Origin: Ramlibacter tataouinensis
GTDB lineage: Bacteria; Pseudomonadota; Gammaproteobacteria; Burkholderiales; Burkholderiaceae_C
Direction: 5' to 3'
Assembly (NCBI GenBank): GCA_002427815.1
Contig: DIZF01000065.1
Location: 17,032-81,031 of the forward strand
DNA length: 64,000 bases
A program made the position numbers and the translations under genes. Positions 51,038 through 59,265 of the stretch are shown here, one piece after another. The notes below the pieces were generated by a model that made no database searches, was not told where the DNA came from, and saw only the letters and a list, made by a program, of their open reading frames with translations. The stretch's first letter is position 1, and every line of letters starts with the position of its first letter.

Positions 51038-51697
51038 TCAGTGCCGCCGGACAGTGTGTTCGGCCGGCTCCGGCTTCCTGGCGCCCAGTCGCGATTCCTT
51101 GCCCTGCAACAGGCGCGTGATGTTCTCGCGGTGCCGGTACGCCAGCAACATGCCCATGGCGGCCAGGGCCAGCGCCACGCCGGCCTCGGCGTACCACTGG
51201 ATGCGGTCGCCCAGCAGGTAGTAAGCGGGGGCGAAGGCGGCCGAGATCAGTGACGCCAGCGACGAGTAGCGGAAGAAGAACGCGATGATCAGCCAGGTCG
51301 CGCCGGTGGCCACTCCCAGCAGCGGATCGATGCCGAACACCACGCCGATGAACGTGGCCACGCCCTTGCCGCCCTTGAAGTGGAAGAACGCGGGCCAGAG
51401 GTGCCCCAGGAAAGCGGCCAGACCCACCAGCGCCATGGTGCCGTCCTCCATGCCATAGGGCTTGCCGTACCACTTCACGAGCAGCACCGGGATGTACCCC
51501 TTCAGGCCATCGAGCAGCAGCGTGACGATGGCCGCGGCCTTGCTGCCCGAGCGCAGCACGTTGGTCGCGCCGGGGTTGCGGCTGCCGAAGGTGCGCGGAT
51601 CCTTCAGGCCCATCAGGCGGCTGACGATCACGGCGAACGAAAGCGAGCCCACCAGATAAGCCGCCAGGGCGGCCAGGACGGGATAGAGCAATTGCAC
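51038..51697 (-). CDS. plsY: Acyl-phosphate glycerol-3-phosphate acyltransferase
   Basis: 219 residues, five to seven helices. It makes lysophosphatidate from acyl-phosphate. Family motifs GSLSFAVIVSRLMGLKDPRTFGSRNPGATN (motif 1), FKGGKGVAT (motif 2) and a C-terminal YRHRENITRLLQGKESRLG are present. The start is GTG 51697 with GGAGG upstream; the longer ORF adds unrelated residues. It converges with the sigma-chimera gene. Confidence 0.93.
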   Translation of the reverse strand: MQLLYPVLAALAAYLVGSLSFAVIVSRLMGLKDPRTFGSRNPGATNVLRSGSKAAAIVTLLLDGLKGYIPVLLVKWYGKPYGMEDGTMALVGLAAFLGHLWPAFFHFKGGKGVATFIGVVFGIDPLLGVATGATWLIIAFFFRYSSLASLISAAFAPAYYLLGDRIQWYAEAGVALALAAMGMLLAYRHRENITRLLQGKESRLGARKPEPAEHTVRRH

Positions 51698-51714
51698 GGC
51701 GATGCCTCCGGCCG

Positions 51715-52212
51715 CTATTCTGCCAGTGCGCAGCGCACCGGCTTGGCGCCCAGCAGCCGGACGCACACCTGCGGCTCCATGCCCACGAGGTAGCCGCGCC
51801 GGCCGCCATTGAGGACGATCCGTGGCAGCGCCAGGATGGTCTCCTCGATGTAGACCGGCATGGTCTTGCGGGTGCCGAACGGGGAGGTGCCGCCCACCAG
51901 GTAGCCGCTGTGCCGGTTGGCGACTTCGGGCTTGCACGGCTGCACCGACTTGGCACCGATCTGGCGCGCCAGGTTCTTGGTCGAAACCTTGCGATTGCCG
52001 TGCATCAGCACCACCAGCGGACGCGCCTTTTCGTCTTCCATGATCAGCGTTTTCACCACCGTGAACGGATCGAGTCCCAGCACCTGCGCGCTGTGCTGCG
52101 CGCCGCCGTGCTCCAGGTATTCGTAGGGATGCTCGGTGAAAGCCACCCCGTTCGCCTTCAGGAAGGCAGTGGCCGGCGTTTCGCTGACGTGCTCTTTCCT
52201 GGCCAATGCCAT
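51715..52212 (-). CDS. ybaK: Cys-tRNA(Pro)/Cys-tRNA(Cys) deacylase, YbaK type
   Basis: 165 residues of the YbaK/ProX editing family. Catalytic Lys region FTVVKTLIMEDEKARPLVVL, KVSTKNLARQIGAKSV, GYLVGGTSPFGTRKTMPVYI. It removes cysteine mischarged onto tRNA-Pro. It starts four bases after the aldo/keto reductase stop; plsY follows 17 bases after its own stop. Complete. Confidence 0.93.
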   Translation of the reverse strand: MALARKEHVSETPATAFLKANGVAFTEHPYEYLEHGGAQHSAQVLGLDPFTVVKTLIMEDEKARPLVVLMHGNRKVSTKNLARQIGAKSVQPCKPEVANRHSGYLVGGTSPFGTRKTMPVYIEETILALPRIVLNGGRRGYLVGMEPQVCVRLLGAKPVRCALAE

Positions 52213-52216
52213 CCCT

Positions 52217-53278
52217 TCAGTTCGCCGGATCGCGCATTTCCCACCGGATCTGGTCGATCTGCGCCAGCAGTTCGGTCGGCAATTTCGTGCCCCGGGCGTC
52301 GAGGTCTTCCTCCAGCTGCGCCACCGACGTGACGCCAATGATCGTGCTGGCGACCTGCCACTTGGTATAGCACCACGCCAGCGCCATCTTCGTGGGCGTC
52401 ATGCCGTGCTCGCGCGCCAGCTGGTTATAGCGGCGCGCCGCGGCCAGTGCGTCGGGCCGTCCCCAGCGCTGCTTGCGCACCGTCTCGTAACGGGCGATGC
52501 GGGCGTTCTTCGGCGCATCGGGGCCTTCGGTGCCCGACCGGTCGTACTTGCCGGTCAGAAGGCCGAATGCCAGGGGCGAGTACGCCAGCAGCGACACGCC
52601 GAGCCGGTGCATGGTTTCGTCCAGTCCGTTCTCCAGGGCGCGGCTGACCAGGCAGTAGAAGTTCTGCACCGTGGCGATGCGCGGCAGCCCGTGCTGTTCG
52701 GCCAGCCGCACGAATTCGTGGACACCGTAGGGTGTCTCGTTCGACAGGCCGATGTAGCGCACCTTGCCTTGCCGCACCAGCGCGCCGAGGGCTTCCAGCT
52801 GTTCCTGGATCGTGGTGGTGGAGCGCTCCTGCGCCGGGTCGTAATACATCTGGCCGAACACCGGCACGTTGCGCTCGGGCCAGTGGATCTGGTACAGGTC
52901 GATCACGTCGGTCTTCAAGCGCTTGAGCGAGCCTTCGCAGGAGGCGACGATGTCCTGGGCCGTCATGCCCTTGCCTGAGCGAACCCACGGCATGCCGCGC
53001 GCCGGGCCGGCCACCTTGCTGGCCAGCACCAGCTTGTTGCGCGCATCCGGGTTCTTCGCGAACCAGTTGCCGATGATGGTTTCGGTCGCGCCGAAGGTTT
53101 CGGCACGCGCCGGCACGGCGTACATCTCCGCCGTGTCGATGAAGTCTATGCCCCGCGCCAGCGAACAGTCGAGGATGGCATGGGCGGTGGGCTCGTCGAC
53201 CTGCTCGCCGAAGGTCATCGTACCCAGGCAGACGGGTGTGACGTTCAGGTCGCTTTGGCCGAGTCGGATTTTTTGCAT
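52217..53278 (-). CDS. Aldo/keto reductase (Tas-like)
   Basis: 353 residues, NADP(H)-dependent TIM-barrel reductase. Features are VCLGTMTFGEQ, catalytic Asp/Tyr in GIDFIDTAEMY, Lys in NKLVLASKVAG, His in IDLYQIHWPER, and the C-terminal cofactor segment STIIGVTSVAQLEEDL. Closest in type to E. coli Tas, whose role in amino-acid prototrophy is indirect. Start at MQKIRLGQSDLNVTPVCLG (53278). Forms a unit with ybaK. Confidence 0.92.
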   Translation of the reverse strand: MQKIRLGQSDLNVTPVCLGTMTFGEQVDEPTAHAILDCSLARGIDFIDTAEMYAVPARAETFGATETIIGNWFAKNPDARNKLVLASKVAGPARGMPWVRSGKGMTAQDIVASCEGSLKRLKTDVIDLYQIHWPERNVPVFGQMYYDPAQERSTTTIQEQLEALGALVRQGKVRYIGLSNETPYGVHEFVRLAEQHGLPRIATVQNFYCLVSRALENGLDETMHRLGVSLLAYSPLAFGLLTGKYDRSGTEGPDAPKNARIARYETVRKQRWGRPDALAAARRYNQLAREHGMTPTKMALAWCYTKWQVASTIIGVTSVAQLEEDLDARGTKLPTELLAQIDQIRWEMRDPAN

Positions 53279-53353
53279 GGGGTGACAGCGATGGAGGTTG
53301 ACGTTGGGGCAGCATCTTACCCACGCGGCCTTCGCGCCGCGCGCTGCGAGCAA

Positions 53354-55321
53354 TCAGGGAGCTGCTGCGGCCCGCGCCTTCTCCTCCTCCTGCAATCTCA
53401 GCACCCGCCGCTGCACCTTGCCGGTCGTCGTCATCGGCAGCGCGGCGATGAACTCGATCTCCTTGGGATACTCGTAGGGCGCCAGCTTGCCCCTGACGTG
53501 CGCCTGCAGCTGCGCCACCAGGCGCGCGTCGAATTCGGCGCAGCCCGGCGCCGAGCGCTCGCGCTCCGCCGCGAAATCGGGTGACAGCACGACGAAGGCC
53601 TTCACAACGGCGCCGCGTTCGCGGTCCGGTCTGGGTACGACGGCGGCGTTGATCACGGCCGGGTGCTTGACCAGGCAGTTTTCGATCTCGCTCGGGCCGA
53701 TGCGATAGCCCGCGGCCTTGAACACGTCGTCGGCGCGGCCCTGGTACCAGAGGTAGCCGTCGGCATCGCGGGTGGCGAGGTCACCGGTGCGGCACCAGTC
53801 GCCGGTGAACTTGGCGCGCGTCGCCCCTTCGTTCTTCCAGTAGCCCAGGAAGAAGATCGGATCGGGATCGCCGTGGACGTCGTAGCGATTCACCGCCACA
53901 TCGCCCGGAACGCCCACCGGGCACTCGTTGCCATCGTCGTCCATCACGGCGACGCGGTGGCCCGGATAGGGCCGCCCCATGCTGCCGGGCCTTGCCGGCC
54001 AGCCGATCGCCGCATGCTGCCGCACAGGCGCGCCGATGCCGCCGGCCGCCCATTCCATGCCGCAGTTGCCGACCACGTAATTCATTTCGGTCTGGCCGAA
54101 CATCTCGTTCACGATGACGCCCAGGTGCTCGCGGCAATAGCCGAACACCGCGTCGCCCACGGCCTCGCCGGCGCTCATGATGGCCTGCAACTGCAGCCTG
54201 AACTGCTGCCGCGGTTGCGGGTAGGCCTTCATCATGGCCTTCAGGGCGGTGGGAAAGAGGAAGGTGTGGGTGACGCCGTGCTCCTGCATCAGCGTAAACG
54301 CCAGCTCGGGACTGAAGCGCCCGTTGTAGCCCACGATGGCACGGCCGAAATACAAGGTCGGGAGAAGTGCGTCCATCAACCCGCCCGTCCAAGCCCAGTC
54401 TGCCGGCGACCAGAAGACGCTTTGCGTTTCCGGTTCTGGCAGACTGGGCGCTGCCCCCGCGGCGCGGGACCCGAGCTTGCTCGGGTCTGCGCCGGAGGGC
54501 ATGGCCCGTATTCGGCTCCCCCCCTCCCCATCCCTCCCCGGCAAAGCCGGGGCTTTCCCGTATGTGTCCGCCCCCACCCCAGCCCTCCCCCGCGCGGGGG
54601 AGGGAGTTCGCGAACATTCGTCTGTGGCAAATCCGAACCAGTTCTGGCTGCACACGAAGCCCGGCAGGTTGCCGATCAATGCGCGGTGCGGGATGAACGC
54701 GCCCTTGGGCGGGCCGGTGGTGCCACTGGTGTAGATCAGCACCGCCCCGTCGTCCGCCTTCGTTGCCACCGGCGCGAAGCCGGTGGGCTGCCGGCTCAAC
54801 TCGCGCTCCCAGTCCAGGTCGGCCTGCTGCGACGCGGCGCCCGCGCCGATCACGGTGCGCAGTGCGGGGCAGTTGCCGCGGATGGCGGCGATGTTGGCGA
54901 TCGAACTGTCATCGCAGATCGCCACCACGGCCTCGCTGTCCTGCAGCCGGTACTCCAGGGCGTCGGGGCCGAACAGCATCGACAGCGGCATGGCCACGGC
55001 GCCCATCTGGAACACCGCCATGTAGGCGATGGCGGTTTCGAAGCGCTGCGGCATCACGATGGCCACCCGGTCGCCCGGTCGCACACCCAGGCCGGTCAGT
55101 GCCTGGCTCAACTGGTCCGCACGCTCCTGCAATGCGCGATACGTCAGCACCGATGCGCCGGGCTGCGCGCCGTGCGCGCGGATCGCGATCCGGGCCGACG
55201 CACAGTCGCTGCGAGCCCAGCGCGTGCAACAGACCTGCGCGATGTTGAAGCGCTCGGGAACCTGCCAGCCGAAACCGGCGTGCATGCGCGCGTGGTTGTC
55301 GCGGCCGCGACTGGCGCGCAT
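53354..55321 (-). CDS. AMP-forming acyl-CoA synthetase with an in-frame repeat-derived insertion
   Basis: 655 residues of the ANL superfamily (acetyl/medium-chain acyl-CoA synthetase-like), activating a carboxylate with ATP and CoA. P-loop LIYTSGTTGPPKGAFIPHRA, A5-like VNEMFGQTEMNYVVGNCGM, A8 hinge DGYLWYQGRADDVFKAAGYRIGPSEIE, catalytic Lys in MTTTGKVQRR. About 60 residues between NWFGF and SVFWSPADWAWTGG (TPSPARGRAGVGADTYGKAP and so on) have no family counterpart and are translated palindromic repeats (54424-54618). Frame is kept. ATG 55321 has GGGAGG upstream; ATG 55285 (MHAGFGW) is an alternative. Whether the enzyme still folds is uncertain. Confidence 0.88.
   Translation of the reverse strand: MRASRGRDNHARMHAGFGWQVPERFNIAQVCCTRWARSDCASARIAIRAHGAQPGASVLTYRALQERADQLSQALTGLGVRPGDRVAIVMPQRFETAIAYMAVFQMGAVAMPLSMLFGPDALEYRLQDSEAVVAICDDSSIANIAAIRGNCPALRTVIGAGAASQQADLDWERELSRQPTGFAPVATKADDGAVLIYTSGTTGPPKGAFIPHRALIGNLPGFVCSQNWFGFATDECSRTPSPARGRAGVGADTYGKAPALPGRDGEGGSRIRAMPSGADPSKLGSRAAGAAPSLPEPETQSVFWSPADWAWTGGLMDALLPTLYFGRAIVGYNGRFSPELAFTLMQEHGVTHTFLFPTALKAMMKAYPQPRQQFRLQLQAIMSAGEAVGDAVFGYCREHLGVIVNEMFGQTEMNYVVGNCGMEWAAGGIGAPVRQHAAIGWPARPGSMGRPYPGHRVAVMDDDGNECPVGVPGDVAVNRYDVHGDPDPIFFLGYWKNEGATRAKFTGDWCRTGDLATRDADGYLWYQGRADDVFKAAGYRIGPSEIENCLVKHPAVINAAVVPRPDRERGAVVKAFVVLSPDFAAERERSAPGCAEFDARLVAQLQAHVRGKLAPYEYPKEIEFIAALPMTTTGKVQRRVLRLQEEEKARAAAAP
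54424..54618. repeat. Composite palindromic-repeat insertion inside the acyl-CoA synthetase gene
   Basis: Contains a 22-bp perfect palindrome CCCTCCCCCGC/GCGGGGGAGGG (54583-54604), a hairpin CCCCGGC-AAA-GCCGGGG (54536-54552), a hairpin GACCCGAGC-TT-GCTCGGGTC (54468-54487) and the CGCTGCCCCC core seen in the repeats at 46.2 and 55.4 kb. Such GC-rich units are normally intergenic. Boundaries are judged from where the ligase family sequence stops and resumes. Confidence 0.8.
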
Positions 55322-55348
55322 GGTCAGGCCTCCCGACGAGCCGCCTCT

Positions 55349-55404
55349 AGGGAGGCCTGCGCCCCCACCGGGGGCAGCGAACGGATGTGAGCGTGGGGGT
55401 CCAT
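55349..55404 (-). repeat. Dispersed palindromic repeat, second copy
   Basis: On the minus strand GGACCCCCACGCT...CGCTGCCCCC followed by GGTGGGGGC; hairpin GCCCCC-ACC-GGGGGC at 55361-55375. It occupies most of the 105-base gap between the divergent synthetase and hydrolase genes and shares its core with 46198-46376. Confidence 0.65.
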
Positions 55405-55426
55405 ATTCTTCCTTATGATGGGTTGA

Positions 55427-56389
55427 ATGTACCAAGTCAAGAAAGTCGCGCGCAGCGAGTTTGTCCCGATCCGCAATCTCGACTATCACGTGCTGGTCTG
55501 GGGCCAGCCCGGGCCCGGCAAGGTACCAATGGTGATGGTGCATGGCTGGATGGATGTCGCCGCCTCCTATCAGTTCGTGGTCGACGCCTTCGCCCACGAC
55601 CACTACGTGATCGCCCCGGACTGGCGCGGCTACGGCCTCACCGGTATCGCCGGGACCGCCCCCCAGTCCACCACTTCCGCGGCAAGCCCGGGCGGGCGCT
55701 CCTGGCTGGGCACCGACAGCTACTGGTTTTCCGATTACCTGGCCGACCTCGACCTGCTGATCGACCACTACTCGCCCGATGCGCCGGTGCATCTGGTGGG
55801 CCACAGCATGGGCGGCAACGTGGCCATGCTGTATGCGGGCGTTCGGCCCCAGCGCATCCGCGCTCTGGTCAACCTGGAAGGCTTCGGCATGCCGGCCAGC
55901 CGGCCGGCGCAGGCGCCGAAACGCTTCGCACGCTGGATGGACGAGATCAAGGCGTTCCACCGCGGCGAGATGGCGCTCAAGACCTACGACTCGGAAACAG
56001 CCGTGGCGGCGCGGCTGATGAAGACCAACAAGCGCCTGACCCAGGACAAGGCCGACTGGCTGGCCGGCCATTGGGCCAAGCCGGACGCGCAGGGCCGCTG
56101 GCGCATCCTGGGGGACCCGGCCCACAAGGTCATCAGTCCGCAGCTGTCCCGGGTCGACGAAGTCCTCGAAATCTACAAGTCCATCGCCGCGCCAACGCTT
56201 GTCGTGGAAGCCAGCGAGGACAACCTGACCCAGTGGTGGCAAGGCAAATACACGCTGGCCGAGTTCCACGAGCGCCTGAAACTGGTGCCCGACCTGCGGG
56301 AAGCGGTGCTCCTGGACACCGGCCACATGCTGCACCACGATCAGCCGGAGCAGCTCGCACGGCTGGTTGAAAGCTTCCTGGAAGCTTGA
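55427..56389 (+). CDS. Alpha/beta-hydrolase
   Basis: 320 residues. Oxyanion HG motif VMVHGWMDVAASY, DWRGYGLT, nucleophile elbow VGHSMGGN (catalytic Ser), acid Asp/Glu in VVEASEDNLTQ, and His in LLDTGHMLHHDQPEQLA. Probably an esterase or epoxide/haloalkane-type hydrolase; substrate unknown. A short Ser/Gly-rich segment (APQSTTSAASPGGRSWLG) precedes the lid region. Divergent from the acyl-CoA synthetase. A link, such as ester hydrolysis followed by acid activation, is possible but speculative. Confidence 0.9.
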   Translation: MYQVKKVARSEFVPIRNLDYHVLVWGQPGPGKVPMVMVHGWMDVAASYQFVVDAFAHDHYVIAPDWRGYGLTGIAGTAPQSTTSAASPGGRSWLGTDSYWFSDYLADLDLLIDHYSPDAPVHLVGHSMGGNVAMLYAGVRPQRIRALVNLEGFGMPASRPAQAPKRFARWMDEIKAFHRGEMALKTYDSETAVAARLMKTNKRLTQDKADWLAGHWAKPDAQGRWRILGDPAHKVISPQLSRVDEVLEIYKSIAAPTLVVEASEDNLTQWWQGKYTLAEFHERLKLVPDLREAVLLDTGHMLHHDQPEQLARLVESFLEA

Positions 56390-56511
56390 ACGGTTTCAGC
56401 CGCGGAAGGTTCCCGCTGTGTTGCGATTAGCACAGCTCAACAAGTAACAACGCTTGAGGTAGGACAGGTCCTACGTCACACTGGTCTCACCACGTGTGTT
56501 CGGAGTGTGCA

Positions 56512-57429
56512 ATGCGAAGGCTCTGTTGGGTGCTGTGTCTGGCTTGCTGGCTGCCCGGCGTTGCCATGGCGGATGGGTTCGACCAGGGCCTGGCAACCCT
56601 GTGGGAGGTGCTGTGGCACCAGAGCGGCACGCCGACCCGCATCGTGCGCTGGGAAAACGACATCCGGGTGCGCATCCGTGGGCTCGATGCGCAGGCGCAC
56701 CGTGAGCACACGCTGGAAGCCCTGCGCGCCGTCACGGCCGAAGCCGGCATCAAGCTGATCGACGTCACGGACCTGCCCGAAGCCGAGCAGGCCGCCAACC
56801 TCAATGTCGAGATCACCGCCGACAACCAGCTCGAAGACAACCAGCCCTGCGTGACCTTTCTGGACTTCCGCACCGAAACCAGGATCGATTCGGCCACCGT
56901 GCAGATGCGCTCCAGGGACGCGTGGCGTTGCGACTACCACGAGGCGATGCATGTGATGGGCGTGCGCGGCCATCCCGCCGGCCAGACCGTGCTGAGCTAT
57001 TTCCCCTGGAAAATCGACGGCCTGTTGCCGCTGGACCGGGTGATGCTGCACGCCTGGTATTCGAGCCGCATGGCCGGCGGCATGACGCCTTTCGAAGCGC
57101 TGCCGGTGCTGGCCGACGAGCTGATCGCAACCATGCCCGACAAGGCCGCCGCGATCCAGGCGCGCGACCAGTTCTTCGCCACCACCGTCCAGCAGATGAA
57201 TGACTACGCCAAAGGCAAGGGCGACATCCCGGCCGTCGTCAAACGCTCGGGCAAGGCCACCGCGGAAGGCATCCGCTTTGGACGCGGCGAGATGAGCTAT
57301 TTCCTGGGCATCGCCTACCTGGAAGGCGTCACGGTCCAGCGCGACGCCAGCCAGGCCCAGCGCTGGCTGGAACGGGCCGCCACCATGGGCAACCGCGGCG
57401 CCCAGGCCAAGCTCGGCGCGTTCCGCTAG
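56512..57429 (+). CDS. Secreted zincin-like protein with C-terminal Sel1 repeat
   Basis: 305 residues. Signal peptide MRRLCWVLCLACWLPGVAMA, a DUF2927-like N-terminal region (RIVRWENDIRVRIRG), then an HExxH zinc motif in CDYHEAMHVMGVRGHP with a third potential His six residues on. A C-terminal Sel1-like repeat follows (SYFLGIAYLEGVTVQRDASQ, then A..WLERAATMGNRGAQAKLG). It may be a periplasmic metallopeptidase. GGAG eight bases before ATG 56512 decides the start. Family name is tentative. Confidence 0.78.
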   Translation: MRRLCWVLCLACWLPGVAMADGFDQGLATLWEVLWHQSGTPTRIVRWENDIRVRIRGLDAQAHREHTLEALRAVTAEAGIKLIDVTDLPEAEQAANLNVEITADNQLEDNQPCVTFLDFRTETRIDSATVQMRSRDAWRCDYHEAMHVMGVRGHPAGQTVLSYFPWKIDGLLPLDRVMLHAWYSSRMAGGMTPFEALPVLADELIATMPDKAAAIQARDQFFATTVQQMNDYAKGKGDIPAVVKRSGKATAEGIRFGRGEMSYFLGIAYLEGVTVQRDASQAQRWLERAATMGNRGAQAKLGAFR

Positions 57430-57522
57430 GGCGCCATCGCCTGCTTTCCTCGCCCCAGGGCCGAGCTTGGGCGGAGAGGCGCGTCTCATGAGAAAATTGC
57501 CGGTTAACCAGGGATTTTCTAC

Positions 57523-58627
57523 ATGGAAGCAGAACGCATCAACCAGATCGGCACGCAACTGGCCGACCTCTCCGCCCGCACCGCAGCCCTCCGGGGGTAT
57601 CTTTGACTTCGATGCCAAATCGGAGCGCCTGAGGACGGTCGTCGCCTCGCTGGAGGATCCACAGGTCTGGAACGACCCGAAGAAGGCCCAGGAGCTGGGC
57701 CGCGAGAAGAAACAGCTCGACGGCGTGGTGGTCATGCTGTCGAAGCTCACCCAGGAGCTCGCGGACAACCTCGAGCTCTATGAAATGAGCAAGGCCGAAG
57801 GCGACGAGGCCGGCCTCGCAACCCTGGAAGCGGATTCCGCCAAGCTGGCCAAGGACGTGGAGGCGCTGGAGTTCCGCCGCATGTTCAACAATCCGGCCGA
57901 CCCGCTGAACGCCTTCCTGGACATCCAGGCCGGCGCCGGCGGCACGGAAGCCTGCGACTGGGCCAGCATGCTGCTGCGCCAATACCTGAAATACGCCGAG
58001 CGCAAGGGGTTCAAGACCACGATCGAGGACGAGACGCCCGGCGATACGGCGGGGATCAAGGGCGCCACCATCAAGATCGAGGGCGACTACGCCTTCGGCC
58101 TGCTGCGCACCGAGACCGGCGTGCACAGGCTGGTGCGCAAGTCGCCCTTCGATTCGGCGGGCGGGCGCCACACCAGTTTCGCCAGCGTGTTCGTCTACCC
58201 CGAGGTCGACGACTCCATCGAGATCGACATCAATCCGGCCGATGTGCGGGTGGACACCTATCGCGCCAGCGGCGCCGGCGGCCAGCACATCAACAAGACC
58301 GATTCGGCGGTGCGCCTGACCCACCTGCCGACGAACATCGTGGTGCAGTGCCAGGACAGCCGCAGCCAGCACAGCAATCGCGACGTGGCCTGGAAGCGCC
58401 TGCGCTCGCGGCTGTACGACTACGAAATGCGCAAGCGCATGGAGGAGCAGCAAAAGCTCGAGGACACCAAGACCGACGTCGGCTGGGGCCACCAGATCCG
58501 CAGTTATGTGCTGGACAACAGCCGCATCAAGGACCTGCGCACCGGGGTGGAGATCTCCAACATCCAGAAAGTGCTGGACGGCGACCTCGACCCCTTCATC
58601 GAAGCCTCGCTCAAGCAGGGCGTATGA
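57523..58627 (+). CDS. prfB: Peptide chain release factor 2 (programmed +1 frameshift)
   Basis: Encoded as 57523-57603 joined to 57605-58627, giving 367 residues. The start MEAERINQIGTQLADLSART continues to codon 27, CTT, followed by in-frame TGA. The slip site CGG GGG TAT CTT TGA C is the canonical RF2 autoregulatory frameshift, in which scarce RF2 causes a +1 shift over CUU-U. After the shift come the RF2 stop-codon motif (SPF-type, near KSPFDSAGGRH) and the catalytic GAGGQHINKTDSAVR. It recognises UGA/UAA. The HAD gene overlaps its stop (ATGA). Confidence 0.97.
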
Positions 58628-59265
58628 AGACCGCAGCGCAATTGAGCACCGGCGGGCCGCCCCAAGGTGCGAACGCCCCCGAGGGGCTGAGAGCTGCGGC
58701 TCCAAGCCCACCTGCGTGGGCTTGGACAGCTCGAAGAGACAGTGACTCGGGCACTGGCGCGGCCTGCAAGGCCAGGGAGGCCACGAAGTGGCCAACCGTG
58801 GGGGCCCTTATCTTCGACATGGACGGCACCATGATCGACTCCATGCCTTTCCACGCGAAGAGCTGGATCGAGTTCGCGCGCCGCCACGCCCTGGGCATGG
58901 ACGTGGCCGAGCTGCTGCGCCGCACCACCGGCCGCACCGGAATCGAGTGCATGTGCGAGGTGTTCGAGCGCGATGTGGCGCCGGGCGAGGCGTTGGCGCT
59001 GATCCACGAGAAGGAAGCGATCTACCGGGAACTGTTCGCTCCGGCGTTCGCCGAAGTGGGCGGATTCCGGCGCTTCGCCGCCGCTGCAATGGACCTTGGC
59101 TATGCGCCGTTCGGCATCGAAGCCGCACGGCGCGCCGGGATGCGCGCCGTGGCCATCTGCACCAGCCATGACGCGCATGCGCTTGCCGGCGCGCATGTGG
59201 TGGCGCAGGCATGCGATTACCATCAACTTAGAACCAAGAATTTCCTGGAGAGTCTCGATGCGTGA
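58624..59265 (+). pseudogene. HAD-superfamily phosphatase with catalytic core deleted in frame
   Basis: 213 codons. From residue 59 it is a beta-phosphoglucomutase-type HAD: motif I ALIFDMDGTMIDSMPFHAKS, then a helical cap down to FRRFAAAAMDLGYA. Normally about 50 more residues follow (motif II Ser/Thr, motif III GLPGKP Lys, motif IV VFEDA). Here the sequence jumps directly to PFGIEAARRAGMRAVAICTS, the part just after motif IV, and continues to the normal C-terminus. The junction is near 59101-59108. Catalysis should be lost. The first 58 codons are repeat-like with a large hairpin; GTG 58798 is an alternative start. It overlaps prfB and pepN. Confidence 0.75.
58691..58732. repeat. Large stem-loop at the 5' end of the HAD gene
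   Basis: TCCAAGCCCAC (58701-58711) / GTGGGCTTGGA (58716-58726), an 11-bp perfect stem with a CTGC loop, extended by GAGCTG (58691-58696) / CAGCTC (58727-58732) across a CGGC bulge. It could attenuate readthrough from prfB or be a mobile palindromic unit. Confidence 0.7.
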
